Positions 57,740-64,000 of a stretch of DNA of 64,000 nt are shown piece by piece. Within the stretch, counting starts at the first letter, position 1, and each line of letters begins with the position of its first letter. The position numbers were made by a program, and so were the translations under genes. This stretch comes from Saccharothrix ecbatanensis (GTDB lineage Bacteria > Actinomycetota > Actinomycetes > Mycobacteriales > Pseudonocardiaceae), in the NCBI RefSeq assembly GCF_014205015.1, contig NZ_JACHMO010000001.1:6510001-6574000 (forward strand), in the 5' to 3' direction. The notes beneath the pieces are model-generated. The model was not told where the DNA came from. It ran no database searches and worked only from the letters and a program-made list of their open reading frames with translations.

Positions 57740-58591
57740 ATGACTCCCAAACAGCGCCGCCTGGCCCGCCGCCTCCGCCAACTCCGGGTCAACTCGGGCA
57801 CATCGCTGGAGGCCGCCGCCAACCACCTGGGCTGCAAGCAGCCGAAGATCACCAAGATCGAGGTCTGCCAGTTGGGTGCGCGGCCCGATGAGGTGCGGAT
57901 GCTGTGCGAGCTGTACGGGGCGGGTCGGGCCACCGTGGAGAGCATGGTGACCTTGGCGCGTACCGCGAAGACCCGTGGCTGGTACCAGGTCTACGACGAG
58001 TCGGCGAACCCCGAGAACATCGACTTCGTGGAACTGGAGACCGACGCCGTCGCGGTGTCCAACTTCGAGATCGACCTCATCCCCGGCCTCTTGCAAACCG
58101 AGGACTACGCCCGCGCGGTGTTCAAGGCGGGACTTCCCGACATCAGCGCCGACATCATCGACCAGCGGGTCGAACTGCGAATCGCCCGCCGGCAGCGCGT
58201 GCTTGATGGCGACCTGTCGGTGTGGGCGGTCGTCACCGAGGCGGCCTTGATCCGCGCCGTGGGCGGCCGGGATGTACACCTCGCCCAGCTCACGCGCCTT
58301 CTGGAAGTCGCCACCTTGCCGAACGTGCAGTTCCAGATCATCCCGACCCGCGCCGGGGAGTACATGGCGATGGGAGTGCCGTTCTGGTGCTTCAGGTTCG
58401 ACGACAACTACGGCACCGTGGCCTTGGACCACCTCAGCGGCACAACATTTCTCGAAGAAGAGGGGGATGTCGAGCGGTATAGGCTGGCATTCCAGCACCT
58501 GTGCAGCACGGCGCTGAGCAAGCAGGACTCGCTTGCCCTGCTGCGCAAGTACATCAAGGAGGAGCACAGCGAATGGGAGCGTCGGAGCTGA
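57740..58591 (+). CDS. XRE-family regulator with DUF5753 domain (WhiJ-like)
   Basis: A 283-residue protein. The N-terminal helix-turn-helix (LARRLRQLRVNSGTSLEAAANHL then KQPKITKIE, residues 8-45) is followed by the DUF5753 ligand domain (IDFVELETDAVAVSNFEIDLIPGLLQTEDYARAV, and FQIIPTRAGEYMAMG). Such proteins pair with DUF397 proteins, as in the Streptomyces WhiJ system for developmental control. The start is ATG at 57740. The DUF397 gene overlaps its end by 19 bp. Confidence 0.92.
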   Translation: MTPKQRRLARRLRQLRVNSGTSLEAAANHLGCKQPKITKIEVCQLGARPDEVRMLCELYGAGRATVESMVTLARTAKTRGWYQVYDESANPENIDFVELETDAVAVSNFEIDLIPGLLQTEDYARAVFKAGLPDISADIIDQRVELRIARRQRVLDGDLSVWAVVTEAALIRAVGGRDVHLAQLTRLLEVATLPNVQFQIIPTRAGEYMAMGVPFWCFRFDDNYGTVALDHLSGTTFLEEEGDVERYRLAFQHLCSTALSKQDSLALLRKYIKEEHSEWERRS

Positions 58592-58761
58592 CCTTCGGGG
58601 CGTGGCGCAAGGCCAGCTACAGCGGTGCGAACTCCGGCTGTGTAGAGGTGGCGCACGCCGCCATCACCGTCATCGGGATCAGGGACAGCAAGTCCCCGAC
58701 CTCCGGCACCCTGACCATCCCCCGCACCACCTGGGCAGCCTTCCTGGCGACCCTGAGGTGA
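58573..58761 (+). CDS. DUF397 small protein
   Basis: A 62-residue protein with the DUF397 signature WRKASYSGANSGCVEVA and RDSKSPTSGTLTIP, ending in WAAFLATLR. Members act with an adjacent XRE/DUF5753 regulator. It overlaps the regulator gene by 19 bp and the deaminase gene by GTGA, so the three are one operon. Confidence 0.93.
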   Translation: MGASELTFGAWRKASYSGANSGCVEVAHAAITVIGIRDSKSPTSGTLTIPRTTWAAFLATLR

Positions 58762-59462
58762 CGTCCCTGTCCGCCGTAGCAGCAGCCATACGCGCAGCGG
58801 CGGACACCGTCCCCATCACCTTCTTGGGCGAGTCAGCAGACACCGCCGAAGCAGCGGCGTCACTGCTCGCCACCGCGACCGCCGGCACGAACAACCCCGA
58901 CATCGCCGCCGCCGTCGCGATCTTCACCGAGGCGTACCAGCAAGCCAACGACCTCTACCTCCAAGCCATCGCGCTCAGGGCCGACCTGCACGCCCTAGCC
59001 AACCGCCTAGCCTCCCGAGCGGCCCCCGAACCCCCGCCACCACCACCGCCCCACCCGCCAGACCGAATCGACCAAATCCGCCGCTCCCTCCCCTGACGCC
59101 CCAGCGGTACCGAAACCCAGGGCAGGTGGCTCGGACCGGGCACTGACACCACGGTGTTGCGCAGCGGTCCAGGCGACGAGTGGTTTGGCAAAGCGCGCGA
59201 CTTCCTCAAGTCGGCCGGAGCATCGCGGCACGAGCAGTCCCTGGCCACGCACGTAGAGGTCAAACTCGCGGTCAGGATGCGCCACGAGAAGCGGCTGAAC
59301 GAGACCGTGATCATTGACCGCCAGGTATGCGGACGCCGGCCGCACGACAGGCACCTACCGATCACTTGCGACAAGCGGCTCAAGGACATCCTGTCGCCGG
59401 GGTCCACCCTGACGGTGATAGAACGCGACGGAACGCGAGTGATCTACCGAGGAGCAAGATGA
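58758..59462 (+). pseudogene. DddA/SCP1.201-like deaminase toxin gene with one in-frame TGA
   Basis: Two adjacent frames are collinear: 58758-59093 encodes an Ala-rich helical N-domain and a Pro-rich linker, then TGA (59094-59096) interrupts, and the same frame continues to 59462. The second part has a deaminase core: HVE (His165, Glu167 of the restored frame) and Cys191/Cys204, then LSPGSTLTVIERDG. This resembles SCP1.201/DddA-like double-stranded DNA cytosine deaminase toxins. The change is consistent with CGA to TGA. The GTG start overlaps the DUF397 stop. The 3' part could still be made from GTG 59154. It overlaps the immunity gene by ATGA. Confidence 0.8.
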
Positions 59463-59884
59463 GTTTCACCGCCGGATGGGGCGTGTACGACGAGCAGGAT
59501 CCCAGTGCGGGGGTCCTGATCACCGTCACAACGCCGGAGCAGGTCGACGCCATCGTCGGCCAACTGGCCATGGACACGGCGGACGCGGCAAAGATCGTCC
59601 ACGATGCCCGCCCGTTGTCGCGCTCGGCGTGGACCGGTGAGATGGGGCCTGATCACCAACTCTGGGCCGGCGTCTGGAAGGGCTACGGCTATCTGATGTA
59701 CGCCGATCCCGACCATGATCTGTGCCAGCCGGTCGGCGATCCGGAGTCGCCGGTCTACCACTCGGACTCCGACCAGTTCGAAGCCGGCACCGGCATCCTG
59801 ATCGAGACGTTCACCAAGGCGTTGAAGGAGTTCCTGGTGACGGCTCGACGCCCGACCTGCGTGGAGTGGCGCGACGTCCTGTAA
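59459..59884 (+). CDS. Imm1-family immunity protein
   Basis: A 141-residue protein with WKGYGYLMYADPDHD near 80 and a C-terminal LVTARRPTCVEWRDVL, the pattern of Imm1, the usual partner of SCP1.201-like deaminase toxins. The ATG overlaps the toxin stop (ATGA), so toxin and immunity were co-translated. The gene itself is intact. A second Imm1 gene at 61270 and a remnant at 60958 lie downstream. Confidence 0.88.
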   Translation: MSFTAGWGVYDEQDPSAGVLITVTTPEQVDAIVGQLAMDTADAAKIVHDARPLSRSAWTGEMGPDHQLWAGVWKGYGYLMYADPDHDLCQPVGDPESPVYHSDSDQFEAGTGILIETFTKALKEFLVTARRPTCVEWRDVL

Positions 59885-60033
59885 GGCGACGGCCCGGTTC
59901 CCGATCTTCCACTTGTCCGGATGTCCGGTGATCGCCTGACATCCGAGCACGCCGACCGCACTTAGTGTCGTGATCACAGTCGGGGCCACGCGTGCCCAGC
60001 GCGACTCTGTGATCCCGGAAGGTCGCCCCTGAA

Positions 60034-60864
60034 ATGGTCGTCATCGGCTTGGGCCGTTCGAAGAGCTTGGTCGTCGCAGTCGCCGCTGCCATCGCACTAC
60101 TACCCGTCGCGGCGTGCGGAACTGACGGTTCTGCCGGGAACGCCTCCGGCGAGGCCGGCTCCGACCGCGCCCAGGCCATCGGGCGTTGGCAGGACGATTT
60201 CTGCCCGACCGTGCAGCCGGAGCTGGCGGCCAAGCGCCTGTCGTACTCCAAGTACAGGTTCGGGCCGACGTACCAGGCGATGGGGCACGCGCTGACCCCG
60301 AACACCTTCGACTGCGTGGCCACGTTCGAGATCGACCTCCCGCAGCAGAAGCACCCGCAGGACGCCAGTGTGTCGATTGCCATCTACAACCGCAACGAAG
60401 AGGCGTGGAGCAGCGTCGAGGAGTACTACCAGAAGCGCCTGAAGGACTGGCTCGCGGTCTACGAAGAACTCGAGGTCGGCAGCCCCGTGTACAAGATCCG
60501 CGAAAGGGACGGTGCCCTGAAGCCGTTCCTCGACAAGAAGCTGAACGGTCCGTGGGCGGCGGGCCACGCGTACGCGATCAAGGCCTCCGGGGGGTCCCGC
60601 GGATCCATGCTGGCCGCCGTGCGCACCGAGGACTACGCGCTGTTCGTCATGATCGAGACACCGATGGACCCCGAGGTGAGCCAGGCCCTGACTGCCGTCG
60701 AGTTCTACGAGAAGCGAGGGGAAAAGCCGCCCGCCGAACTGAGCGAGCAGGGCATCGAGAGCCGACGGATCCTGCCGTTCACGGACGAGGAGATCGCCGA
60801 GTGGACGACGACCGAGTACATCACCGCGGTTCACAAGGCGATCGAGGCGAAGCTCGGCGAGTAG
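60034..60864 (+). CDS. Predicted lipoprotein of unknown function
   Basis: A 276-residue secreted protein. A basic N-terminus (GLGRSKS) precedes a hydrophobic stretch and lipobox VAAC, so Cys28 is the likely lipidation site. The mature part has two further Cys (FCPTV and FDCVATFE) that could pair, followed by an alpha/beta region ending in acidic helices. It belongs to no family I recognise. It sits inside the immunity-gene array, 149 bp after the first Imm1 gene, and may be cargo unrelated to the toxin. Confidence 0.72.
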   Translation: MVVIGLGRSKSLVVAVAAAIALLPVAACGTDGSAGNASGEAGSDRAQAIGRWQDDFCPTVQPELAAKRLSYSKYRFGPTYQAMGHALTPNTFDCVATFEIDLPQQKHPQDASVSIAIYNRNEEAWSSVEEYYQKRLKDWLAVYEELEVGSPVYKIRERDGALKPFLDKKLNGPWAAGHAYAIKASGGSRGSMLAAVRTEDYALFVMIETPMDPEVSQALTAVEFYEKRGEKPPAELSEQGIESRRILPFTDEEIAEWTTTEYITAVHKAIEAKLGE

Positions 60865-60957
60865 CGCGAGACCGGGATTGGCCGTAGTCGTCACGCAAAC
60901 CCTGACGACGGTCTTGTCCGGCCGGCCGGGCTCGTCCTCGGGGACACCACCCCGTCG

Positions 60958-60996
60958 AAGCGCCCGGCCTGCGTTGAGTGGCGTGAGGTCCTATGA
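60958..60996 (+). pseudogene. Imm1 3'-end remnant
   Basis: Reading to TGA 60994-60996 gives KRPACVEWREVL, nearly the same as the last residues of the intact Imm1 at 59884 (RRPTCVEWRDVL). Upstream codons no longer resemble Imm1. The fragment is a decayed immunity gene, so this locus once held at least three. Confidence 0.75.
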
Positions 60997-61048
60997 ACGG
61001 CCCGCCCGCTGATCTGCCTGCGGGTTCTTGAGCACGTTCCACGAGATC

Positions 61049-61069
61049 TGCCGTGACCCGGTCACGGCA
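61049..61069. promoter_or_regulatory. Perfect 21-bp dyad of unknown role
   Basis: TGCCGTGACC-C-GGTCACGGCA has 10-bp arms around one base. It lies between the Imm1 remnant and the intact second Imm1 gene, about 200 bp before the latter's start. It looks like a repressor operator or a protein-binding palindrome rather than a terminator, because the loop is too short. Confidence 0.6.
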
Positions 61070-61269
61070 CAGACGCAACGCAGGAACCGCTGACGCTCGC
61101 CGTCATGGCGGGACGCGGTCGCTTCAGTGGATCGCCCAAGCGCGGACATGGGCGAAAGGTTGCCGTACTGCTTGCACGCAAAACTAGTGCGACAATCCGA
61201 CTCCACTCCAACGGCCCAACACCACCCCTCAGGTGGTCACTCACCGCGTCCACTGCCATCATGCCCGCC

Positions 61270-61710
61270 ATGACTTTCACGGCTGTGTGGCCGATCTCCG
61301 ACGCGAACGACGCCGACGCGGCCGACGAACTGACCGTCAACGCGCCGGAGGACGTCGACACCCTCCTGAGCCGCCTCGCCGAACCCGGCGCGGGCCCCGC
61401 CGTGATCGAGCACCAGGACCGCGAGCTGATCATCGACTCCGAAGGGCTCCTGGGCGCACCCGGCACGACCCGCATCCCGGACCACGACGTCGCCGCCGCC
61501 ATCCACCAGGGCTACGGCTACCTCACCTACGCCGACCCGGACCACGACTACTCGACCCTCAAGGGCGACCCGTCGTCCCCCGAGTACCGGTCCGAGTACG
61601 TCGACTACCCGGCCGGCGCGGGCGTCCCACTCGAAGTCCTGGCCACCGCCCTCAAAGACTTCCTGACCACCGCCGAGCGCCCCACCGGCGTCACCTGGCA
61701 GCCCGCCTGA
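61270..61710 (+). CDS. Second Imm1-family immunity protein (orphan)
   Basis: A 146-residue protein with HQGYGYLTYADPDHDY near 80 and a C-terminal LKDFLTTAERPTGVTWQPA, closely matching the Imm1 protein at 59459 in layout but clearly divergent in sequence. There is no toxin gene beside it, so it is an orphan immunity gene that could protect against foreign toxins. The ATG at 61270 aligns with the other Imm1 start; ATG 61261 would add three residues. A 22-bp-unit repeat starts 7 nt after its stop. Confidence 0.85.
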   Translation: MTFTAVWPISDANDADAADELTVNAPEDVDTLLSRLAEPGAGPAVIEHQDRELIIDSEGLLGAPGTTRIPDHDVAAAIHQGYGYLTYADPDHDYSTLKGDPSSPEYRSEYVDYPAGAGVPLEVLATALKDFLTTAERPTGVTWQPA

Positions 61711-61717
61711 CCCGCGT

Positions 61718-61873
61718 GAGTCCTACGTTCAGAACGCGTGAGTCGTACCTTCAGGACCACCGTGTCCTACGTTCAGGACCCCCGAGTTCAACGCTCAGAA
61801 CAAACGATCTTGTACTGAACGTTGAACTCGGGGGTTCCGAACGTAGGACTCACGCGTCCTGAACGTAGGACTC
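61718..61873 (+). repeat. 22-bp-unit stop-codon-abutting repeat, copy 3 (full palindrome)
   Basis: Four direct units (61718, 61740, 61762, 61784) form the A arm and are nearly identical to copy 1. After a short centre the B arm follows in inverted orientation (61812-61873) with three units. The element starts 7 nt after the Imm1 TGA. On the other side its last bases form the stop codon of a small minus-strand gene. It is the same element as copy 2 in opposite orientation. Confidence 0.95.
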
Positions 61874-61979
61874 ACGGGGTCAGGGAACGGCGTGCGCGGC
61901 TGAACGCGCCCGACCGCTGGACCTCCGGTTCGGACGGCTCCTCCGCGCACGCGCCGAGCGCGAACAGCAGGGCTGTCAC
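61872..61979 (-). CDS. Very small lipoprotein-like gene, probably truncated by the repeat
   Basis: A 35-codon frame starting GTG at 61979, overlapping the upstream stop by GTGA. It encodes a short hydrophobic stretch (TALLFALGAC) with a lipobox-like LGAC, then acidic and basic residues. Its TGA uses the first two bases of the repeat element's end unit, so the repeat cut or defined its 3' end. It may be a relic of a longer lipoprotein gene or an unrelated short frame. Confidence 0.4.
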   Translation of the reverse strand: MTALLFALGACAEEPSEPEVQRSGAFSRARRSLTP

Positions 61980-62446
61980 GCCGGCCAGATGCGCACGAGC
62001 CACTCCTCGTCCTCCGGTTCCTCGTCGGGGTCCGCCTCCCCGCGCACGAAGGCTTCTACGTGGTACTCGCCGGGGCCGGGCAGGACGAGGGTCCTCTCCC
62101 CCAACGCGGCCGTCACCGACCAGAGCCGCAGCTCCGTCCCCTTGGTGGTGAACACCGCTTCGGCGGACTCCCGCCACCGGGTTTCCGGAGGTTCGGGGCG
62201 GACGGCCCACAGCTCCAGCCGGACGGGCGGGTTGTGGTCGCTGCCGGCGCTGCGGAACAGCACCCCGCCCGGTCCGCCGACGATCAGCCAGTCGTCGTCT
62301 TGAAGGGGCCGCAGCGACAACGCGGAGTCCATGCGCTCCATGTCCTGGAGGCAGAACCGGGAGTACTCCACGTCCACGGTGTCGTCGAACACCGTCACGG
62401 GTCGCAATACGCCTCCGGGCTGTTCCGTTCCGCACTCGCCGGTCAT
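61976..62446 (-). CDS. Conserved hypothetical protein
   Basis: A 156-residue acidic protein with no signal peptide. It has beta-rich segments (VTVFDDTVDVEYSRFCLQD, DDWLIVGGPGGVLFRSAGSDH) and ends in EEWLVRIWPA. I recognise no family or catalytic motif. It starts about 30 bp after the rmlD stop in the same direction and is followed by the tiny lipoprotein-like frame with a GTGA overlap. Confidence 0.7.
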   Translation of the reverse strand: MTGECGTEQPGGVLRPVTVFDDTVDVEYSRFCLQDMERMDSALSLRPLQDDDWLIVGGPGGVLFRSAGSDHNPPVRLELWAVRPEPPETRWRESAEAVFTTKGTELRLWSVTAALGERTLVLPGPGEYHVEAFVRGEADPDEEPEDEEWLVRIWPA

Positions 62447-62478
62447 GGCATCCGGCCGTCGGTGGCCACACCGCCTGT

Positions 62479-63372
62479 TCAGGGAACGGCGTGCGCCGCC
62501 ACCGCGGCTGTCAACGCCTCACGCCAGTGACGCAAGGGCGGTAGGCCGGCGTCCGCCCACGCCTTGCCGGACAGCACCGAGTACGCCGGGCGCGGAGCGG
62601 GGCGGGGGAAGTCGGCGGTGGTGCAGGGCTTCACCCGGTCCGGGTCCAACGCCAGTTCGGCGAAGATCGCCCGCGCGAAGCCGCACCACGTGGTCTCGCC
62701 GGCGCCGGTTGCATGCAGTATCCGTGACGGCGTGCCGCCCGACGACACCAAACCGGCCAGTGACACCAGGCCGTGTGCGAGGTCCAGGGACCACGTCGGT
62801 GAGCCCAGTTGATCGTCTACAACAGACAGTGTGTCGTTCGTGGCTGCCAAGCGGGCCATGGTCTTCACGAAGTTGGCACCGTGCTCGCCGTAGACCCACG
62901 ACGTCCGCACCACCCACGAACGGTCCCAAGTGGACAGCACGCGTTCCTCGCCAGCCAGCTTGGTGCGCCCGTACGCCGACCGCGGCCCGGTGGGGTCCGA
63001 CGGCTCGTACGGCCGCGTCCCGTCACCCGGGAACACGTAATCCGTCGACACGTGCAGCAGCGGCACATCGTGCTCACGGCAGTTCGCCGCCAAGTACCCC
63101 GGCCCCGCCGCGTTCACCGCGAACGCCCGGTCGAAGTCGGTCTCCGCCGCGTCCACCGCCGTGTAAGCCGCCGCGTTCACCACCACCGGCCGCAACCCCG
63201 CGTCACGAGCCGTCGTGGCGAACACGGCCACCGCGTCCGCCACCGCCGACGGGTCGGTCACGTCCAGCTCGGCCGACGACGGCGCGTGCACCAACCCGTC
63301 ACCGGGCGTGGCAGCCACCATGTCCCGCCCGAGCTGCCCCCGACCGCCGGGCACCAGGAGTGCGAGCGCCAT
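62479..63372 (-). CDS. rmlD: dTDP-4-dehydrorhamnose reductase
   Basis: A 297-residue SDR enzyme that makes dTDP-L-rhamnose in the last step of the pathway. It has a glycine-rich LVPGGRGQLGRD at the N-terminus, VVNAAAYTAVDAAE, the STDYVFPGDG motif and YGRTKLAGE with the catalytic Tyr/Lys. The ATG at 63372 shares one base with the rmlB stop (TGATG), so the two are coupled. Its product feeds WbbL and probably the GT2 enzymes nearby. Homologue of Rv3266c. Confidence 0.95.
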   Translation of the reverse strand: MALALLVPGGRGQLGRDMVAATPGDGLVHAPSSAELDVTDPSAVADAVAVFATTARDAGLRPVVVNAAAYTAVDAAETDFDRAFAVNAAGPGYLAANCREHDVPLLHVSTDYVFPGDGTRPYEPSDPTGPRSAYGRTKLAGEERVLSTWDRSWVVRTSWVYGEHGANFVKTMARLAATNDTLSVVDDQLGSPTWSLDLAHGLVSLAGLVSSGGTPSRILHATGAGETTWCGFARAIFAELALDPDRVKPCTTADFPRPAPRPAYSVLSGKAWADAGLPPLRHWREALTAAVAAHAVP

Positions 63373-64000
63373 CAACCGGCCAGCGCCGCGCGCTTCAGCG
63401 GCTCCCACCACGACCGGTTGTCCCGGTACCACTGCACGGTCGACGTCAGGCCCTCGGCGAAGTCGACGCGCGGCGCGTACCCGAGTTCGGTGCTGATCTT
63501 GGTGATGTCGACCGAGTACCGCCGGTCGTGACCCTTGCGGTCGGCCACCGGCTCCACGAACGAATCCCAGTCACGCCCGGTCGCGTCCAGCAGGCGCTCG
63601 GTCAGCTCCCGGTTGGTCAGCTCGGTGCCGCCGCCGATGTTGTAGATCTCGCCACCGCGACCGCCCTCCAGCACGAGCTGGATGCCCCGGCAGTGGTCGT
63701 CCACGTGCAGCCAGTCACGCACGTTCAGCCCGTCGCCGTACAGCGGGACCTTCTTGCCGTCGATCAGGTTCGTCACGAAGACGGGGATGACCTTCTCCGG
63801 GTACTGGTACGGACCGTAGTTGTTCGAGCACCGTGTGATGCACACCTGAAGTCCGTGGGTGCGGAAGAACGACCGGGCCAGCAGGTCCGACGACGCCTTG
63901 GACGCCGAGTACGGCGAGTTCGGCTCCAGGATGTGGTCCTCGGTCCACGAGCCTTCCTCGATCGTGCCGTACACCTCGTCGGTGGACACGTGCACGAACT
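63372..64000 (-). CDS. rmlB: dTDP-glucose 4,6-dehydratase (partial, 5' end outside window)
   Basis: The visible part is about 209 residues of an extended SDR. It includes VSTDEVYG with the catalytic Thr/Asp/Glu, YSASKASSD (Tyr/Lys), RCSNNYGPYQYPEKVIP and RDWLHVDDHCRGI, all diagnostic for RmlB. The enzyme makes dTDP-4-keto-6-deoxyglucose for rhamnose synthesis. The start lies beyond position 64000. Confidence 0.95.
   Translation of the reverse strand, partial: FVHVSTDEVYGTIEEGSWTEDHILEPNSPYSASKASSDLLARSFFRTHGLQVCITRCSNNYGPYQYPEKVIPVFVTNLIDGKKVPLYGDGLNVRDWLHVDDHCRGIQLVLEGGRGGEIYNIGGGTELTNRELTERLLDATGRDWDSFVEPVADRKGHDRRYSVDITKISTELGYAPRVDFAEGLTSTVQWYRDNRSWWEPLKRAALAG

Larger units (their letters stand above)
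60865..61269. other. Gap with an Imm1 remnant and a 21-bp dyad, no intact gene
   Basis: No complete gene is seen in these 405 bp. The stretch holds the 3' remnant of an Imm1 gene (60958-60996) and a perfect dyad (61049-61069). AT-richer sequence near 61170-61200 may contain the promoter of the second Imm1 gene. Confidence 0.6.

Noticed and set aside
58758..59462. Self-editing by the deaminase as cause of the internal TGA
   Set aside because: CGA to TGA is a C-to-T change, but the base before it is C, whereas characterised DddA prefers a preceding T. Ordinary mutation explains it equally well.

Overview
The window is high-GC actinobacterial chromosome, most likely from the Pseudonocardiaceae (Saccharothrix/Lentzea-like). 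GTG and TTG starts and 4-bp ATGA/GTGA overlaps are frequent. From about 0.8 to 46 kb the gene order follows Mycobacterium tuberculosis Rv3226c-Rv3265c: HMCES peptidase, aroA, rsgA, an Rv3231c-like gene, a WS/DGAT acyltransferase, an Rv3235-family gene, secA, hpf, comF, lpqB-mtrB-mtrA, tmk, sahH, an amino-acid permease, manA-tobH-trm112-manB, DUF3499, a zincin-like gene, whiB, fbiA-fbiB, manC and wbbL. The match resumes with rmlD-rmlB at 62.5-64 kb. These gene names rest on motifs and synteny read by eye; no search was run.

Region by region: 0-8.7 kb holds DNA-protein crosslink repair, shikimate pathway, ribosome assembly and methylation genes. 8.7-9.93 kb is a non-coding, repeat-rich stretch with a sharp strand-composition flip. 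10-21 kb is a minus-strand run for secretion, ribosome hibernation, the MtrAB-LpqB envelope signalling module and thymidylate kinase. 20.7-29.5 kb mixes a regulator, sahH, a membrane alpha/beta hydrolase, a MutL-like ATPase, a permease and a CDF transporter. 29.5-33.9 kb is the mannose activation cluster. 34-42 kb holds a giant glycosyltransferase, a WhiB regulator, an M50 protease and coenzyme F420 genes. 42-46 kb holds manC and wbbL.

Between wbbL (ends 45791) and rmlD (starts 62479) lies about 16.7 kb of accessory DNA. It carries five glycosyltransferase genes, presumably for a strain-variable envelope glycan, and two conflict-type modules. The first is a trypsin-STAND NTPase-TM-WD40 protein with a partner of the trypsin-co-occurring (CU044_2847/Trypco1) type (49498-53793). 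The second is an XRE/DUF5753-DUF397 regulatory pair followed by a DddA/SCP1.201-like deaminase toxin gene interrupted by one in-frame TGA, its Imm1 immunity gene, a second Imm1 gene and an Imm1 remnant (57384-61710).

Two repeat families appear undescribed. The first is built of exact 22-bp units, each able to form a small hairpin, arranged as long palindromes that abut the stop codons of convergent genes (3962-4049, 42018-42217, 61718-61873). The second is an element of about 130-150 bp at 13277-13429 and 18865-18993, in opposite orientations, with paired base changes in its stem. Short tandem duplications next to stop codons recur through the window.
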